A DNA stretch of 64,000 nucleotides from Burkholderia sp. Bp8963 (GCF_003854275.1 NZ_QTQP01000005.1:161925-225924); one strand, 5' to 3'. Shown: positions 36,931-45,590, numbered from the stretch's first letter. Translations and numbers: made by a program. The notes: generated from the sequence alone by a model not told the origin.

Positions 36931-38445
36931 ATGTCTTCATCACGCATCCTCGCTCCCGCCCTGCGTTCGCTCGTCCGCACCGCCGACGAAGCCGCCGCAC
37001 TGATCCGTCCCGACATGACCGTCGCCATGAGCGGCTTCACCGGCTCGGGCTACCCGAAAGCAGTGCCGTCCGCGCTCGCCGCGCGCATCGAAGCGGCCCA
37101 CGCGCGGGGCGAAGCGTTCCGCATCAACGTGCTGACGGGCGCGTCGACCGCGCCTGAGCTCGACGGCGCGCTCGCCCGCCAGAACGGCATCTCGATGCGC
37201 CTGCCGTACCAGTCCGACCCGACGCTGCGCGACAAGATCAACGCCGGCGAGGTCGAGTACCAGGACATCCACCTGAGCCACGTCGCGCAGTACGCGTGGT
37301 TCGGCCTGTTCGGCGAGCTCGACGTCGCGATCGTCGAAGTCGCGGGCATCCGCGAAGACGGGCTGCTGATTCCGTCGGCGTCGGTCGGCAACAACAAGAC
37401 GTGGCTCGACCAGGCGAAGCACGTGATCCTCGAGGTCAATTCGCGCCAGCCGCTCGGCCTCGACGGGATGCACGACATCTATTACGGCACCGCGCTGCCG
37501 CCGCACCGCAAGCCGATTCCGCTGACGAACAGCGACGACCGCATCGGCGAGCCGTACCTGCGCTGCCCGGCCGAGAAGATCGTCGCGATCGTCGAGACCG
37601 ACGCGCCGGACCGCAGCAACGCGTTCTCCGCGCCGGATGAGACGTCGAAGCAGATCGCGCACCAGCTGATCGATTTCCTGCGCCACGAAGTGAAGCGCGG
37701 CCGCCTGCCGGAAAACCTGCTGCCGCTGCAGTCGGGTGTCGGCAACATCACGAACGCGGTGCTCGCGGAGCTCAGCTCGGCCGGGTTCTCGAATCTCACC
37801 GCGTACACCGAGGTGATCCAGGACGGCATGCTCGACCTGCTCGCGGACGGCACGCTGAGCTTCGCGTCGGCCACCGCGCTGTCGCTGAGCCCTGACGCGG
37901 TCAAGCGCTTCGCCGACGAGATCGCGACGTTCCGCGAAAAGATCCTGCTGCGTCCGCAGGAGATCAGCAATCATCCGGAGCTCGTGCGCCGGCTCGGCTG
38001 CATCGCGATGAACGGGATGATCGAGGCCGACATCTACGGCAACGTGAACTCGACGCACGTGATGGGCACGAAGATCCAGAACGGCATCGGCGGCTCCGGC
38101 GACTTTGCGCGCAACGGCTACCTGTCGTGCTTCATGTCGGCGAGCACCGCGAAGGGCGGCGCGATCTCGCGGATCGTGCCGATGGCGAGCCACGTCGACC
38201 ACACCGAGCACGACGTCGCGGTGGTCGTCACCGAGCAGGGCCTCGCGGACCTGCGCGGCCTGTCGCCGAAGCAGCGCGCGCGCAAGATCATCTCGACCTG
38301 CGCACATCCGGACTTCCGGCCGATGCTCGAGGATTACTTCGAGCGCGCGTGCCGCGAAAGCTTCGGCAAGCAGACGCCGCACCTGCTCGCCGAGTCGCTG
38401 TCGTGGCACGAGCGCTTCGTGCGGACGGGGTCGATGAAAGCCTGA
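36931..38445 (+). CDS. Succinyl-CoA:acetate/propionate CoA-transferase family protein
   Basis: A 504-residue member of the acetyl-CoA hydrolase/transferase (Cat1, ScpC, AarC) family, which moves CoA between short acids in the cytoplasm. It begins MSSSRILAPALRSLV and shows VAMSGFTGSGYPKAVP near the N-terminus, the SGVGNITNAVLAEL block, the active-site glutamate region YTEVIQDGMLDLL and GGSGDFARNGYLSCFM near the C-terminus. Length matches the family (about 500). Known members use succinyl-CoA with acetate or propionate; the exact pair cannot be read here. No operon partner. Confidence 0.92.
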   Translation: MSSSRILAPALRSLVRTADEAAALIRPDMTVAMSGFTGSGYPKAVPSALAARIEAAHARGEAFRINVLTGASTAPELDGALARQNGISMRLPYQSDPTLRDKINAGEVEYQDIHLSHVAQYAWFGLFGELDVAIVEVAGIREDGLLIPSASVGNNKTWLDQAKHVILEVNSRQPLGLDGMHDIYYGTALPPHRKPIPLTNSDDRIGEPYLRCPAEKIVAIVETDAPDRSNAFSAPDETSKQIAHQLIDFLRHEVKRGRLPENLLPLQSGVGNITNAVLAELSSAGFSNLTAYTEVIQDGMLDLLADGTLSFASATALSLSPDAVKRFADEIATFREKILLRPQEISNHPELVRRLGCIAMNGMIEADIYGNVNSTHVMGTKIQNGIGGSGDFARNGYLSCFMSASTAKGGAISRIVPMASHVDHTEHDVAVVVTEQGLADLRGLSPKQRARKIISTCAHPDFRPMLEDYFERACRESFGKQTPHLLAESLSWHERFVRTGSMKA

Positions 38446-38473
38446 CAGCGGCCTGACAGCGGCCCGACAGCGG
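38441..38473 (+). repeat. Three 11-bp tandem repeats at the CoA-transferase stop codon
   Basis: CCTGACAGCGG, CCTGACAGCGG and CCCGACAGCGG lie head to tail; the TGA in the first copy is the CoA-transferase stop. Probably slippage-generated. Confidence 0.6.
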
Positions 38474-38480
38474 CCGCCCC

Positions 38481-38508
38481 GACGCGCGCCGCGCCGCCGG
38501 CGCGCGTC
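38481..38508. terminator. Hairpin between convergent CoA-transferase and MFS genes
   Basis: GACGCGCGCC and GGCGCGCGTC form a perfect 10-bp stem with an 8-nt loop; its last bases touch the MFS stop codon (38507-38509). Position between convergent genes favours a bidirectional terminator, though there is no T-run. Confidence 0.5.
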
Positions 38509-40045
38509 AATCCATCGCCGCGTGCGTGACGCTGTCGGCCTCCGCGTGCCCCTTCGGCCGGATCAGCAGCAACAGCGGAATCATCAACAGCGTCGCGACG
38601 AACATCAGCTTGAAGTCGTTCAGGTACGCGATCATCGACGCCTGCTGGTTGATCGTCCGGTCGAGCAGCGCGAGGTCGACGCGGCTGCCGCTGCCGACGA
38701 TCGACTGCACCGCCGGATTGAACGGCGTCACGTGGGTCGCGAGGTCCGCGTGCGCGACCTGCGTGTTGCGGGTCATCAGCGTCTGCACGATCGAGATGCC
38801 GATGCTGCTGCCGATGTTGCGCATCAGGCTGTAGGTGGCCGTGCCGTCCGCGCGCAGCTCGGGTGGCAGCGTCGAGAACGACAGCGCGCTCAGCGGCACG
38901 AACACGAGCCCGAGCCCGAATCCCTGCACGACGCCGGGCCACACGATGTCCGCTTCGGACAGCACGACCGTGTACTGCATCATCTGCCACAGCGCGAGCG
39001 CGGAGATCGACAGCCCCGCGAGCAGCAGCATCCGCGCATCGACGTATTTCAGCAGCCGCCCGACGAACAGCATCGCGATCATCGTGCCCGCGCCGCTCGG
39101 CGCGGTGACGAGCCCGGTCGTCGCGACCGGGTAGCCCATCAGGTTCTGCAGCATCGGCGGCAGCAGCGCGCGCGTCGCGTAGAGCACCGCGCCGACCACG
39201 AAGATGAACAGCGTGCCGGCCGCGAAGTTCGGGTCGCGCAGCAGTTCGGACTTGAAGAACGACGCGCTGCCGACGGTCGCCGTATGCACGAGGAAGAACG
39301 CGAACGCGAGCGCCGCGACGAGCGCTTCGATCTGGATTTCGCGGGAGCCGAACCAGTCGAGCTGCTCGCCGCGGTCGAGCATCGCCTGGAACGCGCCGAT
39401 CGCGAGCGCGAGCGTCGCGAAGCCGAACGCGTCGAACCTCACGTGCGGGCGCGGCGCGCGCGCGGGCAGGAACGTGAGCACGCCGGCGAGCGCGAATGCG
39501 CCGATCGGCACGTTGATGAAGAACACCCAGCGCCAGTTGTAGCTGTCGGTCAGCCAGCCGCCGAGCGTCGGGCCGAGAATCGGCCCGACCATCACGCCCA
39601 TCCCCCAGATCGCCATCGCCTGGCCCTGCTTCTCGCGCGGGTTGGTGTCGAGCAGGATCGACTGCGACAGCGGCACGAGCGCGGCGCCGAACACGCCCTG
39701 CAGCAGTCGCGACGCGACGATCTGCACGAGCGATTCGGACAGCCCGCACAGCGCGGACGCGAGCGTGAAGCCGGCGATCGAGATCGTCAGCAGCCGCTTG
39801 ACGCTGAGCCGGTCGGACAGCCAGCCGGTGAGCGGCGTCGCAATCGCGGCGGCGACGATGTACGAGGTCAGCACCCACGTGATCTCGTCCTGCGACGCGG
39901 ACAAGCTGCCCTGCATGTGCGGCAGCGCGACGTTCGCGATCGTGCTGTCGAGCGTCTGGATCAGCGTCGCGAGCATGATCGACAGCGTCAGCATCGGGCG
40001 GTTCAGGGCGGGAGGCGGGGCAACGTCGGCGTGAGCGGGGCTCAA
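38507..40045 (-). CDS. DHA2-family major facilitator drug efflux transporter (EmrB-like)
   Basis: A 512-residue inner-membrane efflux pump with about 14 predicted helices. DHA2 motifs include LDSTIANVALPHMQGSL (motif D1-like), GWLSDRLSVKRLL (motif A) and GVMVGPILGPTLGGWLTD (motif C). The start is taken as TTG at 40045, where GGAG lies 8 nt upstream. The longer ATG-initiated frame (40129) would begin inside the promoter and operator. It is divergent from a marR gene, and an overlapping operator lies between them, so it is probably repressed by MarR and induced by drugs or aromatic compounds. No EmrA-type partner is adjacent. Confidence 0.92.
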   Translation of the reverse strand: MSPAHADVAPPPALNRPMLTLSIMLATLIQTLDSTIANVALPHMQGSLSASQDEITWVLTSYIVAAAIATPLTGWLSDRLSVKRLLTISIAGFTLASALCGLSESLVQIVASRLLQGVFGAALVPLSQSILLDTNPREKQGQAMAIWGMGVMVGPILGPTLGGWLTDSYNWRWVFFINVPIGAFALAGVLTFLPARAPRPHVRFDAFGFATLALAIGAFQAMLDRGEQLDWFGSREIQIEALVAALAFAFFLVHTATVGSASFFKSELLRDPNFAAGTLFIFVVGAVLYATRALLPPMLQNLMGYPVATTGLVTAPSGAGTMIAMLFVGRLLKYVDARMLLLAGLSISALALWQMMQYTVVLSEADIVWPGVVQGFGLGLVFVPLSALSFSTLPPELRADGTATYSLMRNIGSSIGISIVQTLMTRNTQVAHADLATHVTPFNPAVQSIVGSGSRVDLALLDRTINQQASMIAYLNDFKLMFVATLLMIPLLLLIRPKGHAEADSVTHAAMD

Positions 40046-40097
40046 GGGGGATGTCTCCGTGGGGCCGGCACCGCGTCGGCAAACGGGTGTCGTGCAA

Positions 40098-40117
40098 ATA
40101 ATGAGTGTGCTTATTAT
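40098..40117. promoter_or_regulatory. Candidate MarR operator and MFS promoter
   Basis: An imperfect palindrome (ATAATGAGTG/TGCTTATTAT) overlaps a minus-strand -10 box TATAAT (40113-40118 read in reverse) for the efflux gene. Two copies of ATATCCGG follow within 30 bp on the marR side, and another TATAAT (40169-40174) precedes the marR start. Typical layout for MarR control of a divergent pump. Confidence 0.55.
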
Positions 40118-40180
40118 ATCCGGACTCATATCCGGGCCGGTTCACTGCGGCGGCTTTCGGCTCGACCCTATAATTCGCGG

Positions 40181-40621
40181 ATGGACAAGACTTACGAGAA
40201 CCGGATCGGCTATCTGATTGCCGACGTCTCCCGGCTTTACGGGCGCCTTTACGACCGGCGCGCGAAGCAGCTCGGGGTGACCCGTGCGCAGAGCCGCGTG
40301 CTCGCGTATCTGACGTGGAAGGGCGAGATGAACCAGGCGCGGCTCGCCGAATGGCTGGAGATCGCGCCGATCTCGCTGACGCGCCTGCTCGACCGGATGG
40401 AGAGCTGCGGCTGGATCGAGCGCGTGGCGAGCAACGACGACCGGCGCGCGTTCGTGATCCGCCTGACGGACAAGTCGCGCGAGATCTTTCCGCAGATGCT
40501 CGAAGTGGGCGATACGGTTGCCGAGGACGGCCTGCGCGGCCTGACGCGTGACGAAAGCGACACGCTGATCCGCCTGCTCGGGCGGGTCCGCCACAATCTC
40601 ATCGACAGCAGCGGGGACTGA
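40181..40621 (+). CDS. MarR-family transcriptional regulator
   Basis: A 146-residue winged helix-turn-helix regulator starting MDKTYENRIGYLIADVSRLYG. The DNA-binding part is LGVTRAQSRVLAYLTWKGEMNQARLAEWLEIAPISLTRLLDRME, and the wing is DDRRAFVIRLT, matching the DxRxxxxxLT signature of MarR. N- and C-terminal helices would form the dimer. It is divergent from the DHA2 efflux gene with a palindrome between, so it most likely represses that pump and itself. Confidence 0.93.
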   Translation: MDKTYENRIGYLIADVSRLYGRLYDRRAKQLGVTRAQSRVLAYLTWKGEMNQARLAEWLEIAPISLTRLLDRMESCGWIERVASNDDRRAFVIRLTDKSREIFPQMLEVGDTVAEDGLRGLTRDESDTLIRLLGRVRHNLIDSSGD

Positions 40622-40718
40622 GCCGCGCGAGTGGGCCGACTCGGTTCAGACACCGAAGGAGGCCGTGCGCCGGTATCGGCGCGCGCCGCTCGACCGGTAT
40701 CGGGAAACGCGCATTGCG

Positions 40719-40889
40719 TCACGGCACGAGCGCCCGCACCACGAGCGCCGCCAGATAAAGCCCGAGCCCGTACGACAGGTGCGAGACGATGCTGCGGCGG
40801 CGCACGACGGCCGGCTGCGGCGTGCGCGCCGCGGCGATTCCGAAGCCGAAGGGCGCGTTGGCACGTCGCGCGGTTCGGATCGGTTTCAT
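40719..40889 (-). pseudogene. Short membrane-protein remnant (DUF2938-like C-terminus), divergent from merR
   Basis: A 56-codon frame starts MKPIRTARRANAPFGFG and ends SYGLGLYLAALVVRALVP, with one hydrophobic helix. The segment AAARTPQPAVVRRRSIVSHLSYGLGLYL resembles, from memory, the C-terminal end of DUF2938/DUF1440-type inner-membrane proteins, which are usually 150 residues or longer. That suggests a decayed or truncated gene that kept its promoter, although a genuine small membrane protein is possible. It lies directly under a MerR-type promoter shared with the regulator at 40959-41393. Confidence 0.45.
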
Positions 40890-40934
40890 TGCAGCTTCGG
40901 CTTGTTTTATCGGGTTCGGGCGATTATCTTGCTA

Positions 40935-40952
40935 CTTCAAGTTCACTTGAGG
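40935..40952. promoter_or_regulatory. MerR-family operator in an overlong-spacer promoter
   Basis: CTTCAAGTTCACTTGAGG is a near-perfect dyad of the SoxR/CadR type. On the minus strand it lies between TTGACC and CAAGAT with 19 bp between them, the stretched spacing that MerR-type regulators correct by twisting DNA. It faces the small minus-strand frame and ends 6 bp before the merR start. Confidence 0.7.
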
Positions 40953-40958
40953 TCAAGC

Positions 40959-41393
40959 ATGGGCAGTCTGGATATCGGCGAAGTTGCGCGTCAAGCGGGG
41001 TTGCCTGCTTCGACGCTGCGCTATTACGAGGAGAAGGGGCTGATCGCGTCGAACGGGCGTCGCGGGCTGCGCAGGCAGTATGGCGATGGGGTCCTGCAGC
41101 GGCTCGCGCTGATCGCGCTCGGCCGCGAGGCCGGGTTTTCGCTCGACGAGATCGGCGTGATGCTCGGCACGGGCGGCGAGCCCGTGATCGATCGCGCGCG
41201 GCTCGACGCGAAGGCCGACGAACTCGATCGCACGATCCGCCGGCTCAGCGCGGTGCGCGACGGCCTGCGGCACGCAGCGGTCTGCCCCGCGCCGAGCCAT
41301 CTGCAATGTCCGTCGTTCCGCAAGCTGCTGCGCATCGCCGAACATCGCAGCGGGGTACGGGGGACGAAACCGGCCGCCGGAGACGCACAATAG
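40959..41393 (+). CDS. MerR-family transcriptional regulator
   Basis: A 144-residue regulator starting MGSLDIGEVARQAGLPASTLRYYEEKGL, the classic MerR N-terminus, followed by the wing (RRQYGDGVLQRLALIALGREAGFSLDEIG) and a dimerisation helix (ARLDAKADELDRTIRRL). Two Cys in CPAPSHLQC near the C-terminus could sense metal or redox state; this differs from the four-Cys cluster of SoxR. The operator described at 40935-40952 lies just upstream, suggesting autoregulation plus control of the divergent frame. Confidence 0.92.
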   Translation: MGSLDIGEVARQAGLPASTLRYYEEKGLIASNGRRGLRRQYGDGVLQRLALIALGREAGFSLDEIGVMLGTGGEPVIDRARLDAKADELDRTIRRLSAVRDGLRHAAVCPAPSHLQCPSFRKLLRIAEHRSGVRGTKPAAGDAQ

Positions 41394-41455
41394 CGCAGTG
41401 AGCGGGCCGCCGCGCGGCGGTTTCGTCCGATCGTTTTCCGAACCGAGGGGGCGCC

Positions 41456-42070
41456 ATGAGCTTGCCGATCGCGTGGGTGCTGTTCGACATGGAAGGGGTG
41501 CTGACGCACTACGATCGCGCGGCGCGGGTCGCGCGCCTCGCGGCGCTCACGGGCCGGCCGCCGGAGATGATCCGCCACGCGATCTGGGAGTCCGGCCTCG
41601 AAGCCCGCGCCGATGCCGGCGAGATCACGCCGGATGCGTATCTGGACGCGCTGGGCGACAGGCTCGGCTGCCAGGTGAGCCGCGACACGTGGCTCGATTC
41701 GCGCCACGCATCGATCACGCCGAACGCCGAGACGCTCGCGCTCGCCGAACAAGTGGCCGCGCGGCACCCGATCGCGGTGCTGACGAACAACAGCCGCCTC
41801 GTTACCGATCATCTCGACTATCTGAACCCGCCGGTCGCGCGCCTGTTCGGCGCGCACGTGTACGCGTCCGCATCGTTTGGCGCGGTCAAGCCGGCCGCAC
41901 AGGCGTATCTCGGCTGTGTCGGGCAGCTCGGCGCGCGGCCGGACGCGACGCTGTTCATCGACGACACCGACGCGAACGTCGCCGGCGCGGTCGACGCGGG
42001 GCTGCTCGGCTATCGCTTCGTCGACGCGCGCTCGCTTGCGGACGCACTGCGGGCGCGCGGCGTGATCTAG
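41456..42070 (+). CDS. HAD-superfamily hydrolase
   Basis: A 204-residue haloacid-dehalogenase-like hydrolase. Motif I is FDMEGVLT (nucleophile Asp and acid-base residue region; the second acidic position is shifted to Glu in DMEG), motif II is AVLTNNS, motif III includes GAVKPAAQAY, and motif IV is LFIDDTDANVAGA. A small helical cap lies after motif I. Relatives dephosphorylate sugars or related metabolites; the substrate is unknown. GAGGGGG lies upstream of the ATG. It stands alone, convergent with a MocR gene. Confidence 0.88.
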   Translation: MSLPIAWVLFDMEGVLTHYDRAARVARLAALTGRPPEMIRHAIWESGLEARADAGEITPDAYLDALGDRLGCQVSRDTWLDSRHASITPNAETLALAEQVAARHPIAVLTNNSRLVTDHLDYLNPPVARLFGAHVYASASFGAVKPAAQAYLGCVGQLGARPDATLFIDDTDANVAGAVDAGLLGYRFVDARSLADALRARGVI

Positions 42071-42093
42071 CCGTGCGCTGCATCGGGCGGCCG

Positions 42094-42116
42094 CGCGATG
42101 CACACGCGGCATCGCG
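42094..42116. terminator. Hairpin between convergent HAD hydrolase and MocR genes
   Basis: CGCGATGC and GCATCGCG form a perfect 8-bp stem around a 7-nt loop in the 46-bp gap between convergent genes, ending next to the MocR stop. No T-run. Confidence 0.5.
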
Positions 42117-43445
42117 TCAGCCGATCACCGCGCGCCTGACACACCGCAGCGCCGCTTCGAGCGCGTCCATCGAAATCGAACCGAGCGCGACGCGCAGCGC
42201 CTGCGGCGCGCTCGCGGTCGTCGCGAACGGCTCGGCTGTCGTCACGAGCACGCGATCCCGCTCGAGCGCGGCCGCGACGTCGTCGGCGCGCAGATGGTCG
42301 GGCAGCATGAGCCATACGTAATACGACGACGGATGCGCGAGCAGCGTGGCGCCGTCCAGCACCCGCCGCGCGAGCTTCTGCCGGCGCCGCGCATCGCGGC
42401 GCTTCTGTTCCTCGAGCGTATCGACGACACCCTGGTCGATCCACTGGCAAGCGAGCGCGACCGTCAGCGACGGCGTGTTCCACGTCGACACGCGGATCGC
42501 GCGTTCGAGCGCGGGCACCCAGCGCGGCGGCGCGGCGACGAAGCCGAGCCGCAGGCCGGACGCGACGCTCTTCGACAGGCCCGATACGTACAGCGTGCGC
42601 TCCGGCGCGTGCGTGAACACCGGTTTCGGCGCGGGCTCCGCGAGGAACGCATACGCGCCGTCCTCGACGATCAGCAGGTCGTGCCGTTCCGCCAGCGCCG
42701 CGAGCCGGACGCGGTCCGGCTCGTCCATCACGGTGCCGAGCGGATTGTGCAGCGTCGGCATCGTGTAGACGGCCCGCACGGGGCGCTTGCGGCACAGCGC
42801 CGCGAGCCGGTCGAGATCCATGCCGCCGCCTGCGCGCATCGGCAGCGGCGCGAGCTCGAGCCGGTGCGCGTGGGCGAGCGCCTTCATGCCCGGATACGTC
42901 AGCGCGTCGATCGCGACGACGTCGCCCGGCTGCAGCAGCGCCATCGCGCCGACCGCGAGGCCCTGCTGCGCGCCGTTGACGATCAGCACCTGCTCGCCAG
43001 GCACGCGGATGCCGCGGTTCCGAAGATGGCGGGCGACAGCCTGCCTTTCATGCGGCCGCCCGCCTTGCGGCGCCGAATGCAGCAGCGCGTCGAGATCGCC
43101 CGCTGCGGCGAGCGCGCGCAGCCCGTTGCGCAGCAGCTCGACCTGTCCGGGCAGCGACGGATAGTTGAAGGTCAGGTCGATCGTGCCGGCGCGGGCCGGA
43201 TGCTGTTCGAAACCGAGGCCGCGCGGCAGCGACGTATCGCGGACGAACGTGCCGCGCCCGGTCTCGCCGACGACGAGGCCGACCGCCTCGAGTTCCGCAT
43301 AGACGCGGGCGGCCGTCGCGAGCGCGATGCCGTGCTGCTGCATCAGCGCGCGCACGGTCGGCAGCTGGGCGCCGGGCGCAAGCCGGCCCGCGCGGATTTG
43401 CGCGGCGAAGTCGTCGACGATCGGCTGATAACGGGGTTCGCGCAT
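42117..43445 (-). CDS. MocR-type GntR/aminotransferase transcriptional regulator
   Basis: A 442-residue regulator: N-terminal GntR winged helix (residues 1-75, FAAQIRAGRLAPGAQLPTVRALMQQHGIALATAARVYAELE) joined to an aminotransferase-like class I domain. PLP-binding features are NPLG (TLHNPLGTVMDEPD), EDGAYAF and the lysine of YVSGLSKSVASGLRLGF. The start MREPRYQPIV is chosen because the open frame upstream runs into the promoter. Two GTTTGTATC direct repeats sit just upstream. It is divergent from a LysE-type exporter, so it probably controls that exporter in response to an amino compound. Confidence 0.93.
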   Translation of the reverse strand: MREPRYQPIVDDFAAQIRAGRLAPGAQLPTVRALMQQHGIALATAARVYAELEAVGLVVGETGRGTFVRDTSLPRGLGFEQHPARAGTIDLTFNYPSLPGQVELLRNGLRALAAAGDLDALLHSAPQGGRPHERQAVARHLRNRGIRVPGEQVLIVNGAQQGLAVGAMALLQPGDVVAIDALTYPGMKALAHAHRLELAPLPMRAGGGMDLDRLAALCRKRPVRAVYTMPTLHNPLGTVMDEPDRVRLAALAERHDLLIVEDGAYAFLAEPAPKPVFTHAPERTLYVSGLSKSVASGLRLGFVAAPPRWVPALERAIRVSTWNTPSLTVALACQWIDQGVVDTLEEQKRRDARRRQKLARRVLDGATLLAHPSSYYVWLMLPDHLRADDVAAALERDRVLVTTAEPFATTASAPQALRVALGSISMDALEAALRCVRRAVIG

Positions 43446-43446
43446 C

Positions 43447-43478
43447 GTTTGTATCTGGAACAATTCTTTGTTTGTATC
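43447..43478. promoter_or_regulatory. Direct repeats, candidate MocR binding sites
   Basis: GTTTGTATC occurs at 43447-43455 and 43470-43478, 23 bp apart, in the divergent region between the mocR and lysE-type genes. MocR regulators commonly bind two direct repeats spaced by about two helical turns. Confidence 0.6.
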
Positions 43479-43527
43479 GAATGGGAAGATTACGCTGCCG
43501 GCATCGCTCACGCAAACCTTCATATCC

Positions 43528-44157
43528 ATGATCGCACTGACGACTCTCTCGATCTTTTCCGCGGCGGTGCTGCTGCTGCTGCTGTCACCGGGGCCGAACA
43601 TGACGTTCGTGCTCGCGCACGGCGTCACGTACGGCCTGCGCGGCGGCGCGGCGGCCGCGCTCGGCATCGGCGTCGCGGACCTCGTGCTGACCGCGTTGAC
43701 GGCCACGGGCATCACGGCGGCCGTCAACGCGTGGCCGCCTTCGTTCGACGTGATCCGCTACGCGGGTGCCGCGTACCTGCTGTGGATGGCGTTCAACGCG
43801 CTGCGGCGGCCAGCGCGCCTCGGCATCGCGGGCGCGCCGCAGCGGTCGCTTTCGTCGGTCGTGTGGCGGGCGATGCTGAACAGTCTGCTGAATCCGAAGG
43901 CGCTGCTGTTCTTCGTCGTGTTCCTGCCGCAATTCGTCGAGCCGCACCACGGCGCGGTCACGATGCAGCTGATCGAACTCGGCTGCGTGCTGACCGCGAT
44001 CAGCACGGTGTTCCACCTGCTGCTGGGCGCGGCGGGCGGCACGGTGCAGCGCCTGATGTCGCGTCATGCGCGCGCCGCGACGATCCAGTCGCGCGGGCTG
44101 GCCGCGGTGCTCGTGCTGCTCGCGGTGCGGCTGGCGGTCATGTCGCGGCCGATCTGA
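43528..44157 (+). CDS. LysE/RhtB-family amino acid exporter
   Basis: A 209-residue inner-membrane exporter with six hydrophobic segments. It starts MIALTTLSIFSAAVLLLLLSPGPNM, the LSPGPN hallmark of LysE/RhtB transporters, followed by GVTYGLRGGAAAALGIGVADL, YAGAAYLLWMAFNALR and LLNPKALLFFVVFLPQFV. Family members export amino acids or homoserine lactone-like compounds; substrate unknown. Divergent from a MocR regulator, suggesting substrate-dependent induction. An ABM-domain gene follows after 48 bp and may be co-transcribed. Confidence 0.93.
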   Translation: MIALTTLSIFSAAVLLLLLSPGPNMTFVLAHGVTYGLRGGAAAALGIGVADLVLTALTATGITAAVNAWPPSFDVIRYAGAAYLLWMAFNALRRPARLGIAGAPQRSLSSVVWRAMLNSLLNPKALLFFVVFLPQFVEPHHGAVTMQLIELGCVLTAISTVFHLLLGAAGGTVQRLMSRHARAATIQSRGLAAVLVLLAVRLAVMSRPI

Positions 44158-44205
44158 GCCGCGCGCCCAAGCGGAAATCACCAAGCGGAACCACAAGGAG
44201 ACCGA

Positions 44206-44601
44206 ATGTATATTGCAGCGTTCATTTACCGGCCAGGCGAGATCGACGATACGTTTCGCGAACTCAGCGCGACGATCGATGCGGTCGCTGCGAGCCTGCC
44301 GGGGTTCGCGGGCGCGGAGTCGTGGCGCTCGGCCGACGGGCAGCTGGTCAACGCGTCGTATTACTGGCATGACGAAGCATCGTTGCGCGCGTTCGCGACG
44401 GACCCGCGGCATCTCGATGCGAAACGCCAGTACCGCAACTGGTACGGCGGCTATCACGTGGTCGTGTCGAAGGTCGAGCGTGCGTATGGCGACGGTGCAT
44501 TTCCGCATATCGTTGCCGATACGCGCAGGGCCGGCCGGCGGCACGGCGACGCGAGCCCTGCGGCCGCGCCGGACGCAGGGTCAGCGGTGCCCGCGCGCTG
44601 A
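44206..44601 (+). CDS. Antibiotic-biosynthesis-monooxygenase (ABM) domain protein
   Basis: A 131-residue protein starting MYIAAFIYRPGEIDDTFRELSA with AAGGAG upstream. The first 95 residues have the ferredoxin-like ABM fold pattern (beta strand, amphipathic helix, ESWRSADGQLVNASYYWHDEASLRAFATDPRH), with the helix-strand repeat ending VVVSKVERAYGD. The last 30 residues are a disordered Ala/Arg/Pro tail. Such small proteins may be haem-degrading, quinone-modifying or simply binding proteins; no catalytic residue can be named. It lies 48 bp after the LysE-type gene. Confidence 0.82.
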   Translation: MYIAAFIYRPGEIDDTFRELSATIDAVAASLPGFAGAESWRSADGQLVNASYYWHDEASLRAFATDPRHLDAKRQYRNWYGGYHVVVSKVERAYGDGAFPHIVADTRRAGRRHGDASPAAAPDAGSAVPAR

Positions 44602-44613
44602 CAAGGAAGCGCG

Positions 44614-45495
44614 TCAGCCGGCGTCGTAATACGCGCGGCACTCCATCTCGCGGCCGCGCACGACCCGCTTGCCGACCAGCGCGCCGTGCGCTTCGGTGAC
44701 GACGGTGCGCTGGTGTTCCTCGTGCGAATCGTCGTAGAAATACAGCACGACCCAGTCGGTCGTACGGCCGAGTTCGTGCGCGCGCCCGGTGTTCGAGAAC
44801 AGCGCCGTGAAATGCCAGCCGCCTCTCGTCTCGTGCATCACGGGCAGCCAGGCAACGCCTTCCGGGTTCAGGCGCTTCGGCGCGATCGTCGGCAGTTTGC
44901 CGGTCGAGGCCCGCGCGCGATAGAGGCGGTCGATGTGAAGCAGCAGTTCGACGGGTGGCTCGGCGCCGAGGCTGTCGCCGTGCGTGCGCCCGTGCCAGCG
45001 CCGGCGGCGGCTCAGCACGTCGTCGAGTGCCGCGCGAATTCCGGCCGCCCGGCGCGGGCCGACGCCCGCGACCGTTTCGAGCCGGCCGCTGCGCGCTGCG
45101 ATCTCGAGATCCTCGAGCGTATCGATGTGCAGCGTATCGTGAATGCGCATCGCGAGTTCGCGGCCGATGCCGGGCACCGACTCGAACGCGGAAGACGGGT
45201 CGATTTCGCCGCGCAAGCGGTCGAGCTGGCGCCAGTGCCCCGTGATCAGCAGTTCCGCGATCGCTTGCGCGATACCCATGCCGATATGCGGCAGCGCGTC
45301 GAGCGCGTCGAGGCCGCCCGCGTCGAACAGGGTTCGAACGCTATCGTCGAGTTTGTCGACGGTGTCGGCCGCGGCGCGATACGCGTCTGCCCGATACGGA
45401 TTCGCGCCCTGATCCGCAAGGCGCTGCGATGCCTCGCGGAGACACTCCGCGATCTGCCGGTTTTCCTCGTGTGTTGGTCGGGCGGTCGTCAGCAT
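44614..45495 (-). CDS. Helix-hairpin-helix protein related to the N-terminus of family X DNA polymerases
   Basis: A 293-residue protein. Residues 8-75 resemble the 8-kDa lyase-like N-terminal domain of PolX enzymes (EENRQIAECLREASQRLADQGANPYRADAYRAAA, then LPHIGMGIAQAIAELL). Two helix-hairpin-helix motifs follow (VPGIGRELAMRIHD and VAGVGPRRAAGIRAAL). The nucleotidyltransferase and PHP domains of bacterial PolX are absent; instead there is a C-terminal 120-residue region with LPVMHETRGGWHFTALFSNTGRAH and RTVVTEAHGALVGKRVVRGRE, of unknown role. Probably a DNA-binding or repair accessory protein. Confidence 0.78.
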   Translation of the reverse strand: MLTTARPTHEENRQIAECLREASQRLADQGANPYRADAYRAAADTVDKLDDSVRTLFDAGGLDALDALPHIGMGIAQAIAELLITGHWRQLDRLRGEIDPSSAFESVPGIGRELAMRIHDTLHIDTLEDLEIAARSGRLETVAGVGPRRAAGIRAALDDVLSRRRRWHGRTHGDSLGAEPPVELLLHIDRLYRARASTGKLPTIAPKRLNPEGVAWLPVMHETRGGWHFTALFSNTGRAHELGRTTDWVVLYFYDDSHEEHQRTVVTEAHGALVGKRVVRGREMECRAYYDAG

Positions 45496-45590
45496 GGCGG
45501 AATGCAGATGAGCGCTAGTGCAAAAAAGACGCGGCGTGCGGTGCGCCGGTCTGGCCTCCGGCCATTGTCCCGGCGGCCGGTCGCGGAAAA

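Noticed and set aside
40935..40952. Calling the MerR-family protein SoxR because of its operator
   Set aside because: The C-terminus has only two Cys eight apart, not the four-Cys [2Fe-2S] cluster of SoxR.
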